The position numbers were made by a program, and so were the translations under genes. Below are positions 25,428 through 34,018 of a DNA stretch of 64,000 bases, in pieces. The notes below the pieces were generated by a model. That model saw only the letters and a list, made by a program, of their open reading frames with translations, was not told the DNA's origin and made no database searches. Position 1 is the first letter of the stretch, and every line of letters starts with the position of its first letter. Origin of the DNA: CALLPQ01 sp038531745 (GTDB taxonomy: Bacteria > Pseudomonadota > Alphaproteobacteria > Caulobacterales > Parvularculaceae); contig JBCBBJ010000003.1 of NCBI GenBank assembly GCA_038531745.1, positions 124,001 to 188,000 of the forward strand, written 5' to 3'.

Positions 25428-27209
25428 ATGCTGTTGCCAACTTGGCCCCGCCGACCGGGTCGGACACACCTTGGACTTTTAGCTAAGGCTTTATTGCCTC
25501 TAGGGGTAAGCCTAATGCTGGCGAGTTGTGGGCAGGCCCCCTCCTCCGACCGCAATCAGACGCTGCGTGACCCATCACCGCCAACCACGCTTATTGCCGA
25601 CACGGTTTTTACGGCCGCGAAAATTTACACCGGCGACGCATCACAACCGACAGCGCGCGCCGTGGCGGTAAAAGACGGCGTGATCATTGGCGTCGGCGGC
25701 GACGATATGATGACATCTTTTATAGGACCCACAACATCGCAGATCTCGGTGGGCGCTGGCTATCTTTATCCCGGCTTTACCGATGCACATGCCCATCTGA
25801 TCGGTATCGGCATGCGCGAATTGACCCTTAATCTTGAGGGCACGGTGTCCATCGCCGCGCTTCAAGCAACTATTGCGCGCGAAGTGGTCGCCCTAGACCC
25901 CGGCATCACCCTTTATGGGCGCGGATGGATTGAAACGGGCTGGCCGGAAAACCGGTTTCCAAACCGGAACGATCTTGATGCTGTTGCCCCGGACAATCCG
26001 GTTTTGCTGGAACGCGCCGACGGCCATGCACTGGTGGTCAATAGTGCGGCGCTCGCCAAGGCCAACATCACCGCACAGACGCCAAACCCCGATGGGGGCC
26101 GGATCGACAAGGACGATGACGGACACCCCACCGGGCTTCTCATCGACCGGGCGGGTGACCTTGTGCTCGGCTTAATCGCGGAGCCTGGCCCCGAAAAGCG
26201 GCGGCAAGCCTATACAATTGGCGCGGGTGTTTACGCCGCCTACGGATGGACCGGCTTGCACAACATGTCCGTACCGCCCGGCGATCTTGATCTCATCGAA
26301 CGTCTTGCCAATGAAAAACGCGCCGGCACCGATACGGCAAAAGTGCCGATCCGGGTTTATAATTCCATTGACGCCTATGGTATGGATGCCCTGCTCGCCA
26401 CGGGCGCGCGGACCGATGACAGTGGGCGGATCATTACCCGCGCCATCAAGCTTTATGCAGATGGCGCGCTCGGCTCACGCGGAGCAGCTTTATTTGATCC
26501 CTATGCCGATCAACCTGATACAAAGGGTCTGGTACTCATTGATGATGATGCAGCGATATCACTTTATCAAAAAGCGCTGGATGCTGGCTTTCAGGTGAAT
26601 ACCCATGCCATTGGCGACCGCGGCAACCGACTTGTGATTGACTGGTTCGCCGAGGCGATCAATGGCCGCGATCTGGCACCGCAAGCGGCGCGGTTTCGGA
26701 TTGAACATGCCCAGATTGTTCGCCCGGAAGATATTGGTGATATCAAACGCCTCGGGCTAATTACCTCCATGCAACCCTCCCACGCAATCGGTGATTTATT
26801 CTTTGCGCCAGCTCGTTTGGGTACTGATCGTCTAAACGGCGCCTATGCCTGGCAATCCATGATTGATGCAGGCATTATTGTGCCCGGCGGCTCTGATGCA
26901 CCGGTGGAACGCGGCGACCCGAGGATAGAGTTTTATGCAGCCGTCGCACGGCGTGGGCTTGATGGGACGCAGACCGATGATTGGCATGCGGAAGAGGCAG
27001 TAACCCGCGAAAACGCGCTTAAAATGTTTACCTTATGGCCCGCCTATGCCGCGTTTCAGGAGGACCGCCTTGGAACGATCACCGTGGGTAAACAGGCAGA
27101 TTTTACCGGATTTTCTGCCGATATCATGACGATACCGGCGCAAGATATTCTGACCGTGGAAACCGTACTCACCGTTGTTGATGGTGAGGTGATCTATCAA
27201 CCAGAATAG
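25428..27209 (+). CDS. Amidohydrolase family lipoprotein (YtcJ-like)
   Basis: Metal-dependent hydrolase of the amidohydrolase_3/YtcJ family; the substrate cannot be told. The N-terminus has a hydrophobic stretch ending in LMLASC, a plausible lipobox with lipidated C34, so it is probably envelope-bound. Motifs are GYLYPGFTDAHAHLIGIG (HxH ligands), VLLERADGHALVVNSAAL, IKLYADGALGSRGAALFDPY, NTHAIGDRGNRLVIDWF, FRIEHAQIV and GGSDAPVERGDP...FYAAVARR. ATG 25428 has GAGGGAG 7 bp upstream and a TATAAT-like element before that. Its 3' end is 22 bp from the convergent VOC gene. Confidence 0.88.
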   Translation: MLLPTWPRRPGRTHLGLLAKALLPLGVSLMLASCGQAPSSDRNQTLRDPSPPTTLIADTVFTAAKIYTGDASQPTARAVAVKDGVIIGVGGDDMMTSFIGPTTSQISVGAGYLYPGFTDAHAHLIGIGMRELTLNLEGTVSIAALQATIAREVVALDPGITLYGRGWIETGWPENRFPNRNDLDAVAPDNPVLLERADGHALVVNSAALAKANITAQTPNPDGGRIDKDDDGHPTGLLIDRAGDLVLGLIAEPGPEKRRQAYTIGAGVYAAYGWTGLHNMSVPPGDLDLIERLANEKRAGTDTAKVPIRVYNSIDAYGMDALLATGARTDDSGRIITRAIKLYADGALGSRGAALFDPYADQPDTKGLVLIDDDAAISLYQKALDAGFQVNTHAIGDRGNRLVIDWFAEAINGRDLAPQAARFRIEHAQIVRPEDIGDIKRLGLITSMQPSHAIGDLFFAPARLGTDRLNGAYAWQSMIDAGIIVPGGSDAPVERGDPRIEFYAAVARRGLDGTQTDDWHAEEAVTRENALKMFTLWPAYAAFQEDRLGTITVGKQADFTGFSADIMTIPAQDILTVETVLTVVDGEVIYQPE

Positions 27210-27231
27210 GGTGTGCCGGGGCGTCTCTCGA

Positions 27232-27654
27232 CTAGGTGTCACCGGTGGCAAAAAGCCGGTCGGCATCGCGAAACGTTTTGAACTCCAGGGCGTTTCCCGA
27301 TGGATCCTTCACGAAAAATGTCCCCTGCTCGCCCGGTTCACCGGCAAACCTGATCCGTGGTTCCAGCAAAAACGGTACGTCGGCTTGCCTCAGCGATGTG
27401 GCCAACGCTTCCCAGGCGGACCATTCAAGGACACAACCAAAATGGCGCACGGGCACCGCATCGCCGTCAACCGCGTTGCAAATGTCGGCGCCCATATCGT
27501 CGCTCAAATGGGTCACCAATTGGTGGCCAAAAAAATTGTAATCGATCCAATCATCTGACTGACGGCCGAGGGCGCAGCCAAGCACGCCATGGTAGAACGC
27601 TTTTGCCGCCAGGAGATTGGTTACCGGAATAGCTAAATGAAACGGAATATTCAC
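27232..27654 (-). CDS. VOC (glyoxalase/dioxygenase superfamily) protein
   Basis: A small metal-dependent VOC-fold protein of 140 aa. It contains HLAIPVTNLLAAKAFYHGVLGC at the N-terminus, IDYNFFGHQLVTHL, RHFGCVLEWSAWEAL and a closing FVKDPSGNALEFKTF, which gives the His...His...Glu ligand pattern of the superfamily. GTG at 27654 (with another GTG at 27657) is chosen because GGGAG lies just upstream and the conserved sequence starts there; an upstream ATG at 27732 would add 26 unconserved residues. The reaction cannot be assigned. It is divergent from the TIGR01244 gene. Confidence 0.82.
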   Translation of the reverse strand: MNIPFHLAIPVTNLLAAKAFYHGVLGCALGRQSDDWIDYNFFGHQLVTHLSDDMGADICNAVDGDAVPVRHFGCVLEWSAWEALATSLRQADVPFLLEPRIRFAGEPGEQGTFFVKDPSGNALEFKTFRDADRLFATGDT

Positions 27655-27773
27655 CACTGTCTCCCATGTGCGTGAGGATATTGCCCACGAGGTTTCATTG
27701 CCCCCTGATACCAGTGATTTACCCCGGAGCAAATTGCGGTAAGATATGCGACGGAAGAGAAAGTAACGCCCAC

Positions 27774-28232
27774 ATGTCCGAAAAATTTATTCCCCTTACC
27801 GATGATTTCTATGTGTCGCCGCAACTGACCGAAGGCGACATGAGCGAAGCGAAGAATCTGGGGATCGGCTTGATCATTTCCAACCGCCCCGATGGCGAAG
27901 AAGCCGGCCAGCCCCGTAACGATGACCTTGCCGAGACCGCTAAAGCGCTTGGCATCCGATTTGAGCGGATACCCGTGGACCAGCGCGGTGTTTCTAAACA
28001 TCATATTGAGCATTTTAAGACGGTGAGCGCCGATTACAGCGGGAAAACGCTGGCCTTTTGCCGGAGTGGCACACGCTCCACCATATTGCGGGCTTTTGTG
28101 CGGGCGAGCGAAGGCGACGATATTAATGGCTTGGTTCGGGAGGCCGCCGCCGCTGGCTATGATCTCTACACGATGGTACCGGGCTTAGAGGCAATTTCGC
28201 CAAAACCCACACCAAAACCAAAGCGCCGTTGA
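27774..28232 (+). CDS. TIGR01244-type sulfur transferase / phosphatase-like protein
   Basis: Small protein of the domain found N-terminal in beta-lactamase-hydrolase-like (Blh) proteins, related to dual-specificity phosphatases. The opening FIPLTDDFYVSPQLTEGDM, IISNRPDGEE and the Cys-x5-Arg loop FCRSGTRST (catalytic Cys about residue 99) are family features. In other bacteria such domains sit with sulfide-oxidising persulfide dioxygenases. Here it stands alone at 152 aa, with no such partner nearby. It ends in a basic Pro/Lys-rich tail. Confidence 0.82.
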   Translation: MSEKFIPLTDDFYVSPQLTEGDMSEAKNLGIGLIISNRPDGEEAGQPRNDDLAETAKALGIRFERIPVDQRGVSKHHIEHFKTVSADYSGKTLAFCRSGTRSTILRAFVRASEGDDINGLVREAAAAGYDLYTMVPGLEAISPKPTPKPKRR

Positions 28233-28352
28233 TAAATCTAGGGCGCTATAAGTCCCAACAAAATCAATGCCTTCGGCAAAGGCCCTGATATGATATCTAG
28301 GGCCCTTCATCGCTTGTCACCAAAAATTCGAAAATACCCGCTTGCTAATCCA

Positions 28353-28384
28353 GAATGAGTGTTCTAAATTCAGAATACTCATTC
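28353..28384. promoter_or_regulatory. 32-bp near-perfect palindrome, putative TetR operator 1
   Basis: GAATGAGT at 28353-28360 is mirrored by ACTCATTC at 28377-28384, and the intervening 16 bases are also largely self-complementary (28 of 32 positions in all). It ends 28 bp before the tetR start. Size and position fit an autoregulatory TetR-family operator. Confidence 0.75.
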
Positions 28385-28400
28385 AGAACCAACGTTCTGA
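28383..28400. promoter_or_regulatory. Second palindrome, putative TetR operator 2
   Basis: A perfect inverted repeat TCAGAAC-CAAC-GTTCTGA that overlaps the edge of operator 1 by two bases. The ATTCAGAA word occurs twice (28368 and 28381), linking the two sites. It ends 12 bp before the tetR ATG, so a bound protein would block the ribosome-binding or promoter region. Confidence 0.7.
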
Positions 28401-28412
28401 AAACGCAAGTGA

Positions 28413-29033
28413 ATGACCATGAGCCCGACACCCTCAAAATCAGCAGCGCAGGACGTTGCTCGCCAACGTGCTGTTGCCACGGCAACCGAGCTATTTTGGC
28501 GCAACGGGTATGAGGAAACCTCCATGGCGGAGTTGGTCTCGCAAACCGGCATGAACCGGTATGCGTTTTACACCAACTTTGGCGGCAAGCTTGATCTGTT
28601 TATGGCGGTGCTGGAGGGCTATCACCTCGACCGCAAAAAGATGTTCATGAGCGCCAGCAATGACCCCAATGTGGCGCCGCTTGATGCCATTCGCGGTGTG
28701 TTCGAATATTCGATTGCGGAAATGGCAAAGCGTGGCACCGGCTGTCTCATGTGCACGATCGCCAACGAATTTGCTCAGCATAATGATCAAGTGCAACACC
28801 AGATCAATCGATATATTGGCGAGATTACCGAGGCATTTATTCACGTTTTAACCCGTGCCCATGAAGCCAATCAGTTAAATCCCAAAGTGACGCCAAAGCA
28901 GGCAGCTCATCTTTTGGTATCGCTGATCATGGGCTCCGGTGCCCATGCGCGTAGCGGCGCCAGCGAAGAAGAAATGATTTTTGTTTTTGACGCCGCCATG
29001 GCAGCGATCAGTCATCCAGATATGAAAACGTAG
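28413..29033 (+). CDS. TetR/AcrR-family transcriptional regulator
   Basis: Likely local repressor of the downstream RND pump operon. The N-terminal TetR DNA-binding domain is at about 14-60 (VATATELFWRNGYEETSMAELVSQTGMNRYAFYTNFGGKLDLFMAVLEGY). The C-terminal ligand domain contains RGTGCLMCTIANEFAQH, as in TetR_C proteins of the YxaF/AcrR-like subfamily. It starts at ATG 28413; Met3 is an alternative. Two overlapping palindromes sit directly before it, suggesting autoregulation. 70 bp separate its stop from the pump gene on the same strand. The inducing ligand is unknown. Confidence 0.93.
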   Translation: MTMSPTPSKSAAQDVARQRAVATATELFWRNGYEETSMAELVSQTGMNRYAFYTNFGGKLDLFMAVLEGYHLDRKKMFMSASNDPNVAPLDAIRGVFEYSIAEMAKRGTGCLMCTIANEFAQHNDQVQHQINRYIGEITEAFIHVLTRAHEANQLNPKVTPKQAAHLLVSLIMGSGAHARSGASEEEMIFVFDAAMAAISHPDMKT

Positions 29034-29103
29034 CGTAGACGGAACAATTCTTTTTAGGGGACGCGTCAGGCGCTTGCCCTGCGCACTTTATGGAGCCCGG
29101 ACT

Positions 29104-31488
29104 ATGGACCGCGAACAAAATTTACCCAAGAGAAACGCACTAGATAACTTTGCCGTTTTCCTCGCCAGTCTGATGATCAAACTGCGCTGGTTAGTCGTTC
29201 TTCTGGCTATCATCATCGCGGGCGCCGTAGGCACGGGCATGCCAAAACTTGCCTATGACAATAACTACCGAACGTTTTTCTCCGATGATAATCCTGAGCT
29301 AAAAAACTTCGAGGAGTTTCAGGCAACTTACACGAAAAATGACAATTTCCTGATGGTGATCGTACCAAAGGAGACGACCGACGTTTTTAATAATGAAACG
29401 TTTGCGTTGCTACATTTCATTACCGAAGAGGGGTGGCAGACCCCTTACGCCAGCCGCGTTGATTCGCTTACGAATTTTCAGTACACCTACGCGATTGAAG
29501 ATGACCTCATTGTTGAGGATTTGATCGGAAATCCCGGGGAAAGCAGTGCGGAGGAGCTTGCCCGCAAAAAAGCCGCCGCCTTGAGTGAACCGCTTCTGGT
29601 GAACCAACTGGTTACGCAGGATGCTTCGGCGACCGCAATCAACATCGTCCTTCAATATCCGGAAAAAGACCTGGGCGAGGTCCCCGAAGCTGTTGCGTTT
29701 GCGCGGGAGGTGCGTGCAAAGGCACTTGAACAATATCCGAACCATGAAATTTATTTGTCTGGGACGTCGATGTTGTCCAATGCCTTTTCCGAGGCAATTC
29801 AAAGTGATTTCTCGTCGCTCATCCCCGCCATGATTCTGATCATTCTGGTGACCACAGCCATTGCTGTACGCTCGGTATCAGCCACCTTGTCGACATTGTT
29901 TCTGGTCATCCTATCGGTCATTGTCGGTATGGGTTGGGCTGGCCATGTGGGAATCAAGCTTGCTGGGCCAAGCCCAAGCGCGGTGATCGTTATTCTGACG
30001 CTCGCGATTGCAGATTCGATCCATATCTTGATCTCTGCGCGCGGGGCGATGCGCGGCGGGATGAACAAACGCGACGGCATTATTGAGGCCATACGCGTCA
30101 ATTTCCTTGCGGTCTCCATCACGTCGGTGACCACGATCATCGGCTTTATGGCGCTCAATTTTTCAGACTCGCCGCCCTTCCGCGACCTCGGCAATATATC
30201 TGCGGTGGGTATTTTTGCCGCCTGGATGTTCTCCCTCACGCTTTTGCCAGCATTGCTCTCGATTATACCGTTCAATGTGAAGCCAAAGCCCATGGTGGAA
30301 AACAAAAAGACCTTCCTCACCGGCTTTGCCGATCTGGTTATCGGTAACTATCGGGTCCTGTTTTTCGGGATCGGGTTTGTGTCGCTCGGCCTTATCGCCA
30401 TGATCCCGCGCAATGAGCTAAGCGATGAATTCCGCAAATATTTCACGGAGAAAATCGAATTTCGCCGTGATGCCGACAAGGCCGTCAACCATTTCGGATT
30501 TTATCCGGTGGAGTTCTCCGTCAAGGCGGGGGCGCCCGGTGATGTGAGTGATCCGAAGTTTTTGGCCAAGCTTGAAGACTTTTCAAACTGGCTTCGTGAA
30601 CAGCCCAACGTGACCCATGTCTATTCGATAGCCGATATCATGAAGCGGCTGAATAAAAATTTGAATGGCGATGATCCGGCGTTTTACCGCTTGCCCGATG
30701 ACCGGGAACTCTCCGCGCAATATTTGCTGTTGTTCGAGCTTTCCCTGCCCTATGGCCTCGATCTCAATGACCGGATCAATATCGACAAATCAGCAACCCG
30801 CGTCACGGCGACCTTTGACGGTGATACATCATCAAAACGCATGCGCGCATTCCTGAAAGAGGCCGATGCCTGGTACGCGGCCAATGCACCTGAATTTGAA
30901 GCCCCGGCAACGGGCGCGCAAATCATGTTTACCTTTATCGCTGAGCGTAATGTGAATTCCATGGTTCGCGGTACAGTTTTGGCTGTTGTTTTTATTGCCT
31001 TGATTATGATGTTGGCGTTGCGCTCGGTCGCCATGGGATTAATCAGTATGGTACCCAATGGCCTGCCCATTCTGAGTGCGTTTGGCGTGTGGTCTTTCCT
31101 GGTTGGTGAAGTGGGCTTTGCGGTTGCGGCTGTCGCCTCAATTTCTCTGGGGATCGTGATTGACGACACTGTGCATTTCTTGACGAAATACACACGCGCT
31201 CGAAACGAGAAAGGACTGTCTACCGCAAATTCCATTCGCTACGCGTTTGAAACCGTCGGTGTGGCAATCATTATTAATACCATCATCCTGTCGGCGGGCT
31301 TTTTGATCCTGACCCTCTCCGCCTTCAAGATCAATTTCGAGCTTGGGCTTCTCACCGCCCTGTCCATTGGCCTTGCGCTAATCCTCGATTTTCTTTTCCT
31401 GCCCGCACTTTTGATGATGTTTAGCAAGGATAAAAACGCGGACATCACCCCGGAAACGCAAACAATCGGGACGGCGCAACCTGCCTAA
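29104..31488 (+). CDS. RND-family transporter (HAE3/MMPL type)
   Basis: Inner-membrane RND exporter of the hydrophobe/amphiphile efflux-3 type, often concerned with lipids or hopanoids. It is built as two repeats of one helix, one periplasmic domain and five helices: first helix RWLVVLLAIIIAGAVGTGMPKL, then IPAMILIILVTTAIAVRSV...AIADSIHILISARGAM; second half VLFFGIGFVSLGLIAMIP, then MVRGTVLAVVFIALIMML...ISLGIVIDDTVHFLTKYTRAR. The conserved Asp residues in the central helices (IADSIH, IDDTVH) fit proton coupling. ATG 29104 is chosen for GGAG 8 bp upstream. 794 aa is right for HAE3. The LolA-like and outer-membrane protein genes follow. Confidence 0.92.
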   Translation: MDREQNLPKRNALDNFAVFLASLMIKLRWLVVLLAIIIAGAVGTGMPKLAYDNNYRTFFSDDNPELKNFEEFQATYTKNDNFLMVIVPKETTDVFNNETFALLHFITEEGWQTPYASRVDSLTNFQYTYAIEDDLIVEDLIGNPGESSAEELARKKAAALSEPLLVNQLVTQDASATAINIVLQYPEKDLGEVPEAVAFAREVRAKALEQYPNHEIYLSGTSMLSNAFSEAIQSDFSSLIPAMILIILVTTAIAVRSVSATLSTLFLVILSVIVGMGWAGHVGIKLAGPSPSAVIVILTLAIADSIHILISARGAMRGGMNKRDGIIEAIRVNFLAVSITSVTTIIGFMALNFSDSPPFRDLGNISAVGIFAAWMFSLTLLPALLSIIPFNVKPKPMVENKKTFLTGFADLVIGNYRVLFFGIGFVSLGLIAMIPRNELSDEFRKYFTEKIEFRRDADKAVNHFGFYPVEFSVKAGAPGDVSDPKFLAKLEDFSNWLREQPNVTHVYSIADIMKRLNKNLNGDDPAFYRLPDDRELSAQYLLLFELSLPYGLDLNDRINIDKSATRVTATFDGDTSSKRMRAFLKEADAWYAANAPEFEAPATGAQIMFTFIAERNVNSMVRGTVLAVVFIALIMMLALRSVAMGLISMVPNGLPILSAFGVWSFLVGEVGFAVAAVASISLGIVIDDTVHFLTKYTRARNEKGLSTANSIRYAFETVGVAIIINTIILSAGFLILTLSAFKINFELGLLTALSIGLALILDFLFLPALLMMFSKDKNADITPETQTIGTAQPA

Positions 31489-31498
31489 CCAATTTGCA

Positions 31499-31507
31499 CC
31501 CCCCCCC
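31499..31507. repeat. C9 homopolymer before the LolA-like gene
   Basis: Nine consecutive C residues followed by five T, between the pump stop and the ribosome-binding site (GGAG about 7 bp before the ATG) of the next gene. Length change here could alter spacing, but no coding frame crosses it. Confidence 0.7.
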
Positions 31508-31528
31508 TTTTTCAATTGGAGTTTACAC

Positions 31529-32437
31529 ATGAAACAGTCACCCCAACCCAAAAGCCAATTTCGCAAACTCAGCCTGATCAGCCTCGTCGCCCTCGGCGTA
31601 GCGGCTGGCCCCATCAGCCTCGCGCAGGAGACGGAGACTGGCGTTGCTGAAGAAGCGGTTTCAGCGGAACCAGCGGTTTCCTTCACCAACGATCCAGAAG
31701 CGCGCGGCACCACGCCCGAAGCCCAAAAGGGCTATGACATCTCCGCGCGCAGCGATCGCACCGACACTGGTTTTGGCGATAGTAAAGTTTCCGCCCGGAT
31801 GGTCCTGCGCAATGCGGCAGGCCAAGAGACAGAAAGGGAATTGTCTTTTTCAACGCTGGAAAAAACAGACGAGACCGTCGGCGATAAATCCCTCGTCATT
31901 TTTGAATCCCCACGTGATGTGGAGGGCACAGCACTCCTCTCCCATGCAAAAATTCTTGATCCAGATAATCAGTGGTTGTTTCTCCCCGCTCTTAAGCGGG
32001 TAAAACGGATTTCCTCGGCAAATAAATCGGGCGCCTTTGTGGGTTCTGAATTCGCGTTTGAGGATTTTACGGTTACGGAACTGAACAAATTCACCTACTC
32101 TTATATTGGTGAGGAAGAGCTGGATGGCATGACGGTTGACGTGATTGAGCGTTTTCCGCGCTATGAGAAATCCGGATATACAAAACAGAAAAGCTGGGTT
32201 GATCAGGACATTTTTCAGGCCCGCAAGGTGGAATTTTATGACCGCAGAGGCGCGCTACTGAAAACCCTGACGCTGTCTGATTATAAAAACTATAATGGCG
32301 TATGGCGCGCTCAGAAATTCTCCATGGTCAATCATCAGAGCGGTAAGGAAACCGATCTTCTGTATGAAGACTACAGTTTTAAAAACGGTCTGTCGGAGAA
32401 AGACTTTAATCAGGGTGTTCTTTCCCGCCTGCGTTAG
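31529..32437 (+). CDS. LolA-like outer membrane lipoprotein-sorting protein
   Basis: Periplasmic carrier-type protein of the COG2834 LolA-like family (the subfamily found with RND pumps, not the essential LolA). It has a signal peptide (SLISLVALGVAAGPISLAQ). The body shows the half-barrel pattern YDISARSDRTDTGFGDSKVSARMVL, DVEGTALLSHAKILDPDNQW, FLPALKRVKRISSANKSGAFVGSEF and QARKVEFYDRRGALLKTLTLSDYK. It is second in the TetR-RND-LolA-like-barrel operon. A plausible role is shuttling a hydrophobic substrate between the pump and the outer membrane; this is inference. 302 aa. Confidence 0.9.
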   Translation: MKQSPQPKSQFRKLSLISLVALGVAAGPISLAQETETGVAEEAVSAEPAVSFTNDPEARGTTPEAQKGYDISARSDRTDTGFGDSKVSARMVLRNAAGQETERELSFSTLEKTDETVGDKSLVIFESPRDVEGTALLSHAKILDPDNQWLFLPALKRVKRISSANKSGAFVGSEFAFEDFTVTELNKFTYSYIGEEELDGMTVDVIERFPRYEKSGYTKQKSWVDQDIFQARKVEFYDRRGALLKTLTLSDYKNYNGVWRAQKFSMVNHQSGKETDLLYEDYSFKNGLSEKDFNQGVLSRLR

Positions 32438-32475
32438 GCGTGCGGGAACAAACACACAAACACAAATCGTGGCAA

Positions 32476-32500
32476 CCGAGCGCCCGCTTATGGCGCTCGG
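32476..32500 (+). other. Strong intercistronic hairpin
   Basis: A perfect 9-bp stem CCGAGCGCC/GGCGCTCGG with a 7-base loop, between the LolA-like gene and the outer-membrane protein gene. A T6 run follows only after 14 more bases, so it is a poor terminator. A stability or processing element, or partial attenuation, is likely. Confidence 0.6.
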
Positions 32501-32530
32501 CCTGTCGGCTCGACTTTTTTGAGGCATTCC

Positions 32531-33901
32531 ATGGCAAATGTTCTGCGCAAATATTCCCCGCAACTGACGCGGCGACCGACACAGCTTACGGCTCATTTAG
32601 GAGCATGGGCGGCATCCGCTGGTACCGCGATATTGGCGACCGGTCTGGTGATGGCGCCGTTGGCACATGCCCAAGAGCTTGAGCTCAGCGGTGATATCGC
32701 CGGCGAAGTGCGGTATTTCCCTGATGATCCGATGTTTCCAGGACAGTTTGACGATTTCCAGCCATCACTCATCTTTCAAGGTGAAGCGCGGTGGGAGACC
32801 GAAGACCGCAAACATCAGATCGTTTTCAAACCCTTTTTCCGGCTTGATGGTCAAGATGATGAGCGCACGCATTTTGATGTGCGCGAAGGCTATTACCGGT
32901 TTAATTCTCATCAGAATTGGTCGCTAACCATCGGCGCTGCCAAAGTCTTCTGGGGGCGGACGGAAAGCCGCCATCTTGTGGATATCATCAATCAGGCCGA
33001 CGCGGTTGAGGATATTGACGAGGAAGACAAACTTGGCCAGCCCATGGTCAATCTGACGATTATCAAAGACTTTGGCACCATTGATCTGTTTGTTCTCCCG
33101 GGTTTCCGTACCCGTACATTTCCAGGTGTTGAAGGACGTTTGCGCTTTGATCCCGTTGTTGACACCGACACGCCGCTTTTTGAGCGCGATGCCGGCCGCG
33201 CGGGCGTCGATTTTGCGGCGCGCTATGGCCACTATATTGGTAATTGGGATTTCGGCGTTTCCATCTTTCATGGCACATCGCGTGAAGCGCGCTTTGCGTT
33301 TTCTGCGCCAAGCCTCGCGGGGACACCCATTGATCCCGCAAGCTTTGTCTTTGACCCGGCTGCGCTTCCAGATGATGCGATTATTCAGCCGGTTTATGAT
33401 CGGATTACACAAGGCAGTTTCGATCTTCAGTACACAAAGGATGCCTGGCTATGGAAGTTGGAGGCCCTGGTACGTGAAGGTCAGGGCGATGTCTTCGCCG
33501 CGGCCGTGGGCGGTTTTGAATATACGCTCTATCAGATTTTTGGTTCCGGTGCCGATCTTGGCCTGCTTGCGGAATATCAATATGATGGCCGAGACACCGA
33601 TATTGTTGCCGACCAATTTGGCATTGGCCTTGCCGCGCCGGTAACAGTTGCCGACAATGATATTTTCTCCGGCGCCCGGCTTGCGCTCAATGACGCCCAG
33701 GACACAAGCCTGCTCATTGGCGGGGTCGTCGATACAACCGACGCCACCACATCCATGTTCATGGAGGCTAGCCGCCGGTTTGGTCAAAACTGGACCGGCG
33801 AGTTAGAGGCACGGCTTTTCTTTAATGTTGATCCCACGAATTTCGTGGATGCCTTCCGAAATGACGATTTTCTCACCTTGAGGATTACCCGATATTTCTA
33901 A
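32531..33901 (+). CDS. Outer-membrane beta-barrel protein, DUF1302-like
   Basis: Predicted outer-membrane partner of the pump. The signal peptide includes ASAGTAILATGLVMAPLAHAQ. The mature part shows alternating amphipathic strands (HQIVFKPFFRLDGQDDERTHFDVREGYYRF; WDFGVSIFHGTSREARFAF; TLRITRYF at the end, closing with an aromatic residue as barrels do). The WGRTESRHLVDIINQAD segment resembles the DUF1302 family, whose genes often stand with RND and LolA-like genes. ATG 32531 with GAGG about 6 bp upstream is preferred to TTG 32519. 456 aa. The exact family is not certain. Confidence 0.78.
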   Translation: MANVLRKYSPQLTRRPTQLTAHLGAWAASAGTAILATGLVMAPLAHAQELELSGDIAGEVRYFPDDPMFPGQFDDFQPSLIFQGEARWETEDRKHQIVFKPFFRLDGQDDERTHFDVREGYYRFNSHQNWSLTIGAAKVFWGRTESRHLVDIINQADAVEDIDEEDKLGQPMVNLTIIKDFGTIDLFVLPGFRTRTFPGVEGRLRFDPVVDTDTPLFERDAGRAGVDFAARYGHYIGNWDFGVSIFHGTSREARFAFSAPSLAGTPIDPASFVFDPAALPDDAIIQPVYDRITQGSFDLQYTKDAWLWKLEALVREGQGDVFAAAVGGFEYTLYQIFGSGADLGLLAEYQYDGRDTDIVADQFGIGLAAPVTVADNDIFSGARLALNDAQDTSLLIGGVVDTTDATTSMFMEASRRFGQNWTGELEARLFFNVDPTNFVDAFRNDDFLTLRITRYF

Positions 33902-33902
33902 T

Positions 33903-33920
33903 TGTGGGTCTTTTCCCACA
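33903..33920. promoter_or_regulatory. GTGGG-N6-CCCAC palindrome, putative operator 1 for cysD
   Basis: TGTGGG (33903-33908), six bases TCTTTT, then CCCACA (33915-33920): a perfect 6-bp inverted repeat right after the stop of the upstream gene. A second copy with the same spacer length lies 52 bp downstream. Confidence 0.65.
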
Positions 33921-33955
33921 TTTATTGTGGCAAAAATAGTCGAACTCACGCAATA

Positions 33956-33971
33956 GTGGGTTTTATCCCAC
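33956..33971. promoter_or_regulatory. GTGGG-N6-CCCAC palindrome, putative operator 2 for cysD
   Basis: GTGGG (33956-33960), six bases TTTTAT, CCCAC (33967-33971). It has the same arms and spacer length as operator 1. Centres are 52 bp apart, about five helical turns, so both would face the same side of the DNA. It ends 47 bp before the cysD start. Confidence 0.65.
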
Positions 33972-34018
33972 GCGTAATCCTGCTATGCCCTCTGCAAGAA
34001 CTGGCACAGGGGTTTGCG

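Noticed and set aside
27666..27773. Longer N-terminus for the TIGR01244 protein
   Set aside because: The extra 36 residues have no family similarity and overlap the divergent VOC promoter region.
33902..34018. Upstream extension of the cysD frame (39 codons before ATG 34019)
   Set aside because: The stretch contains both palindromes and lacks coding character; a good ribosome-binding site marks the internal ATG.
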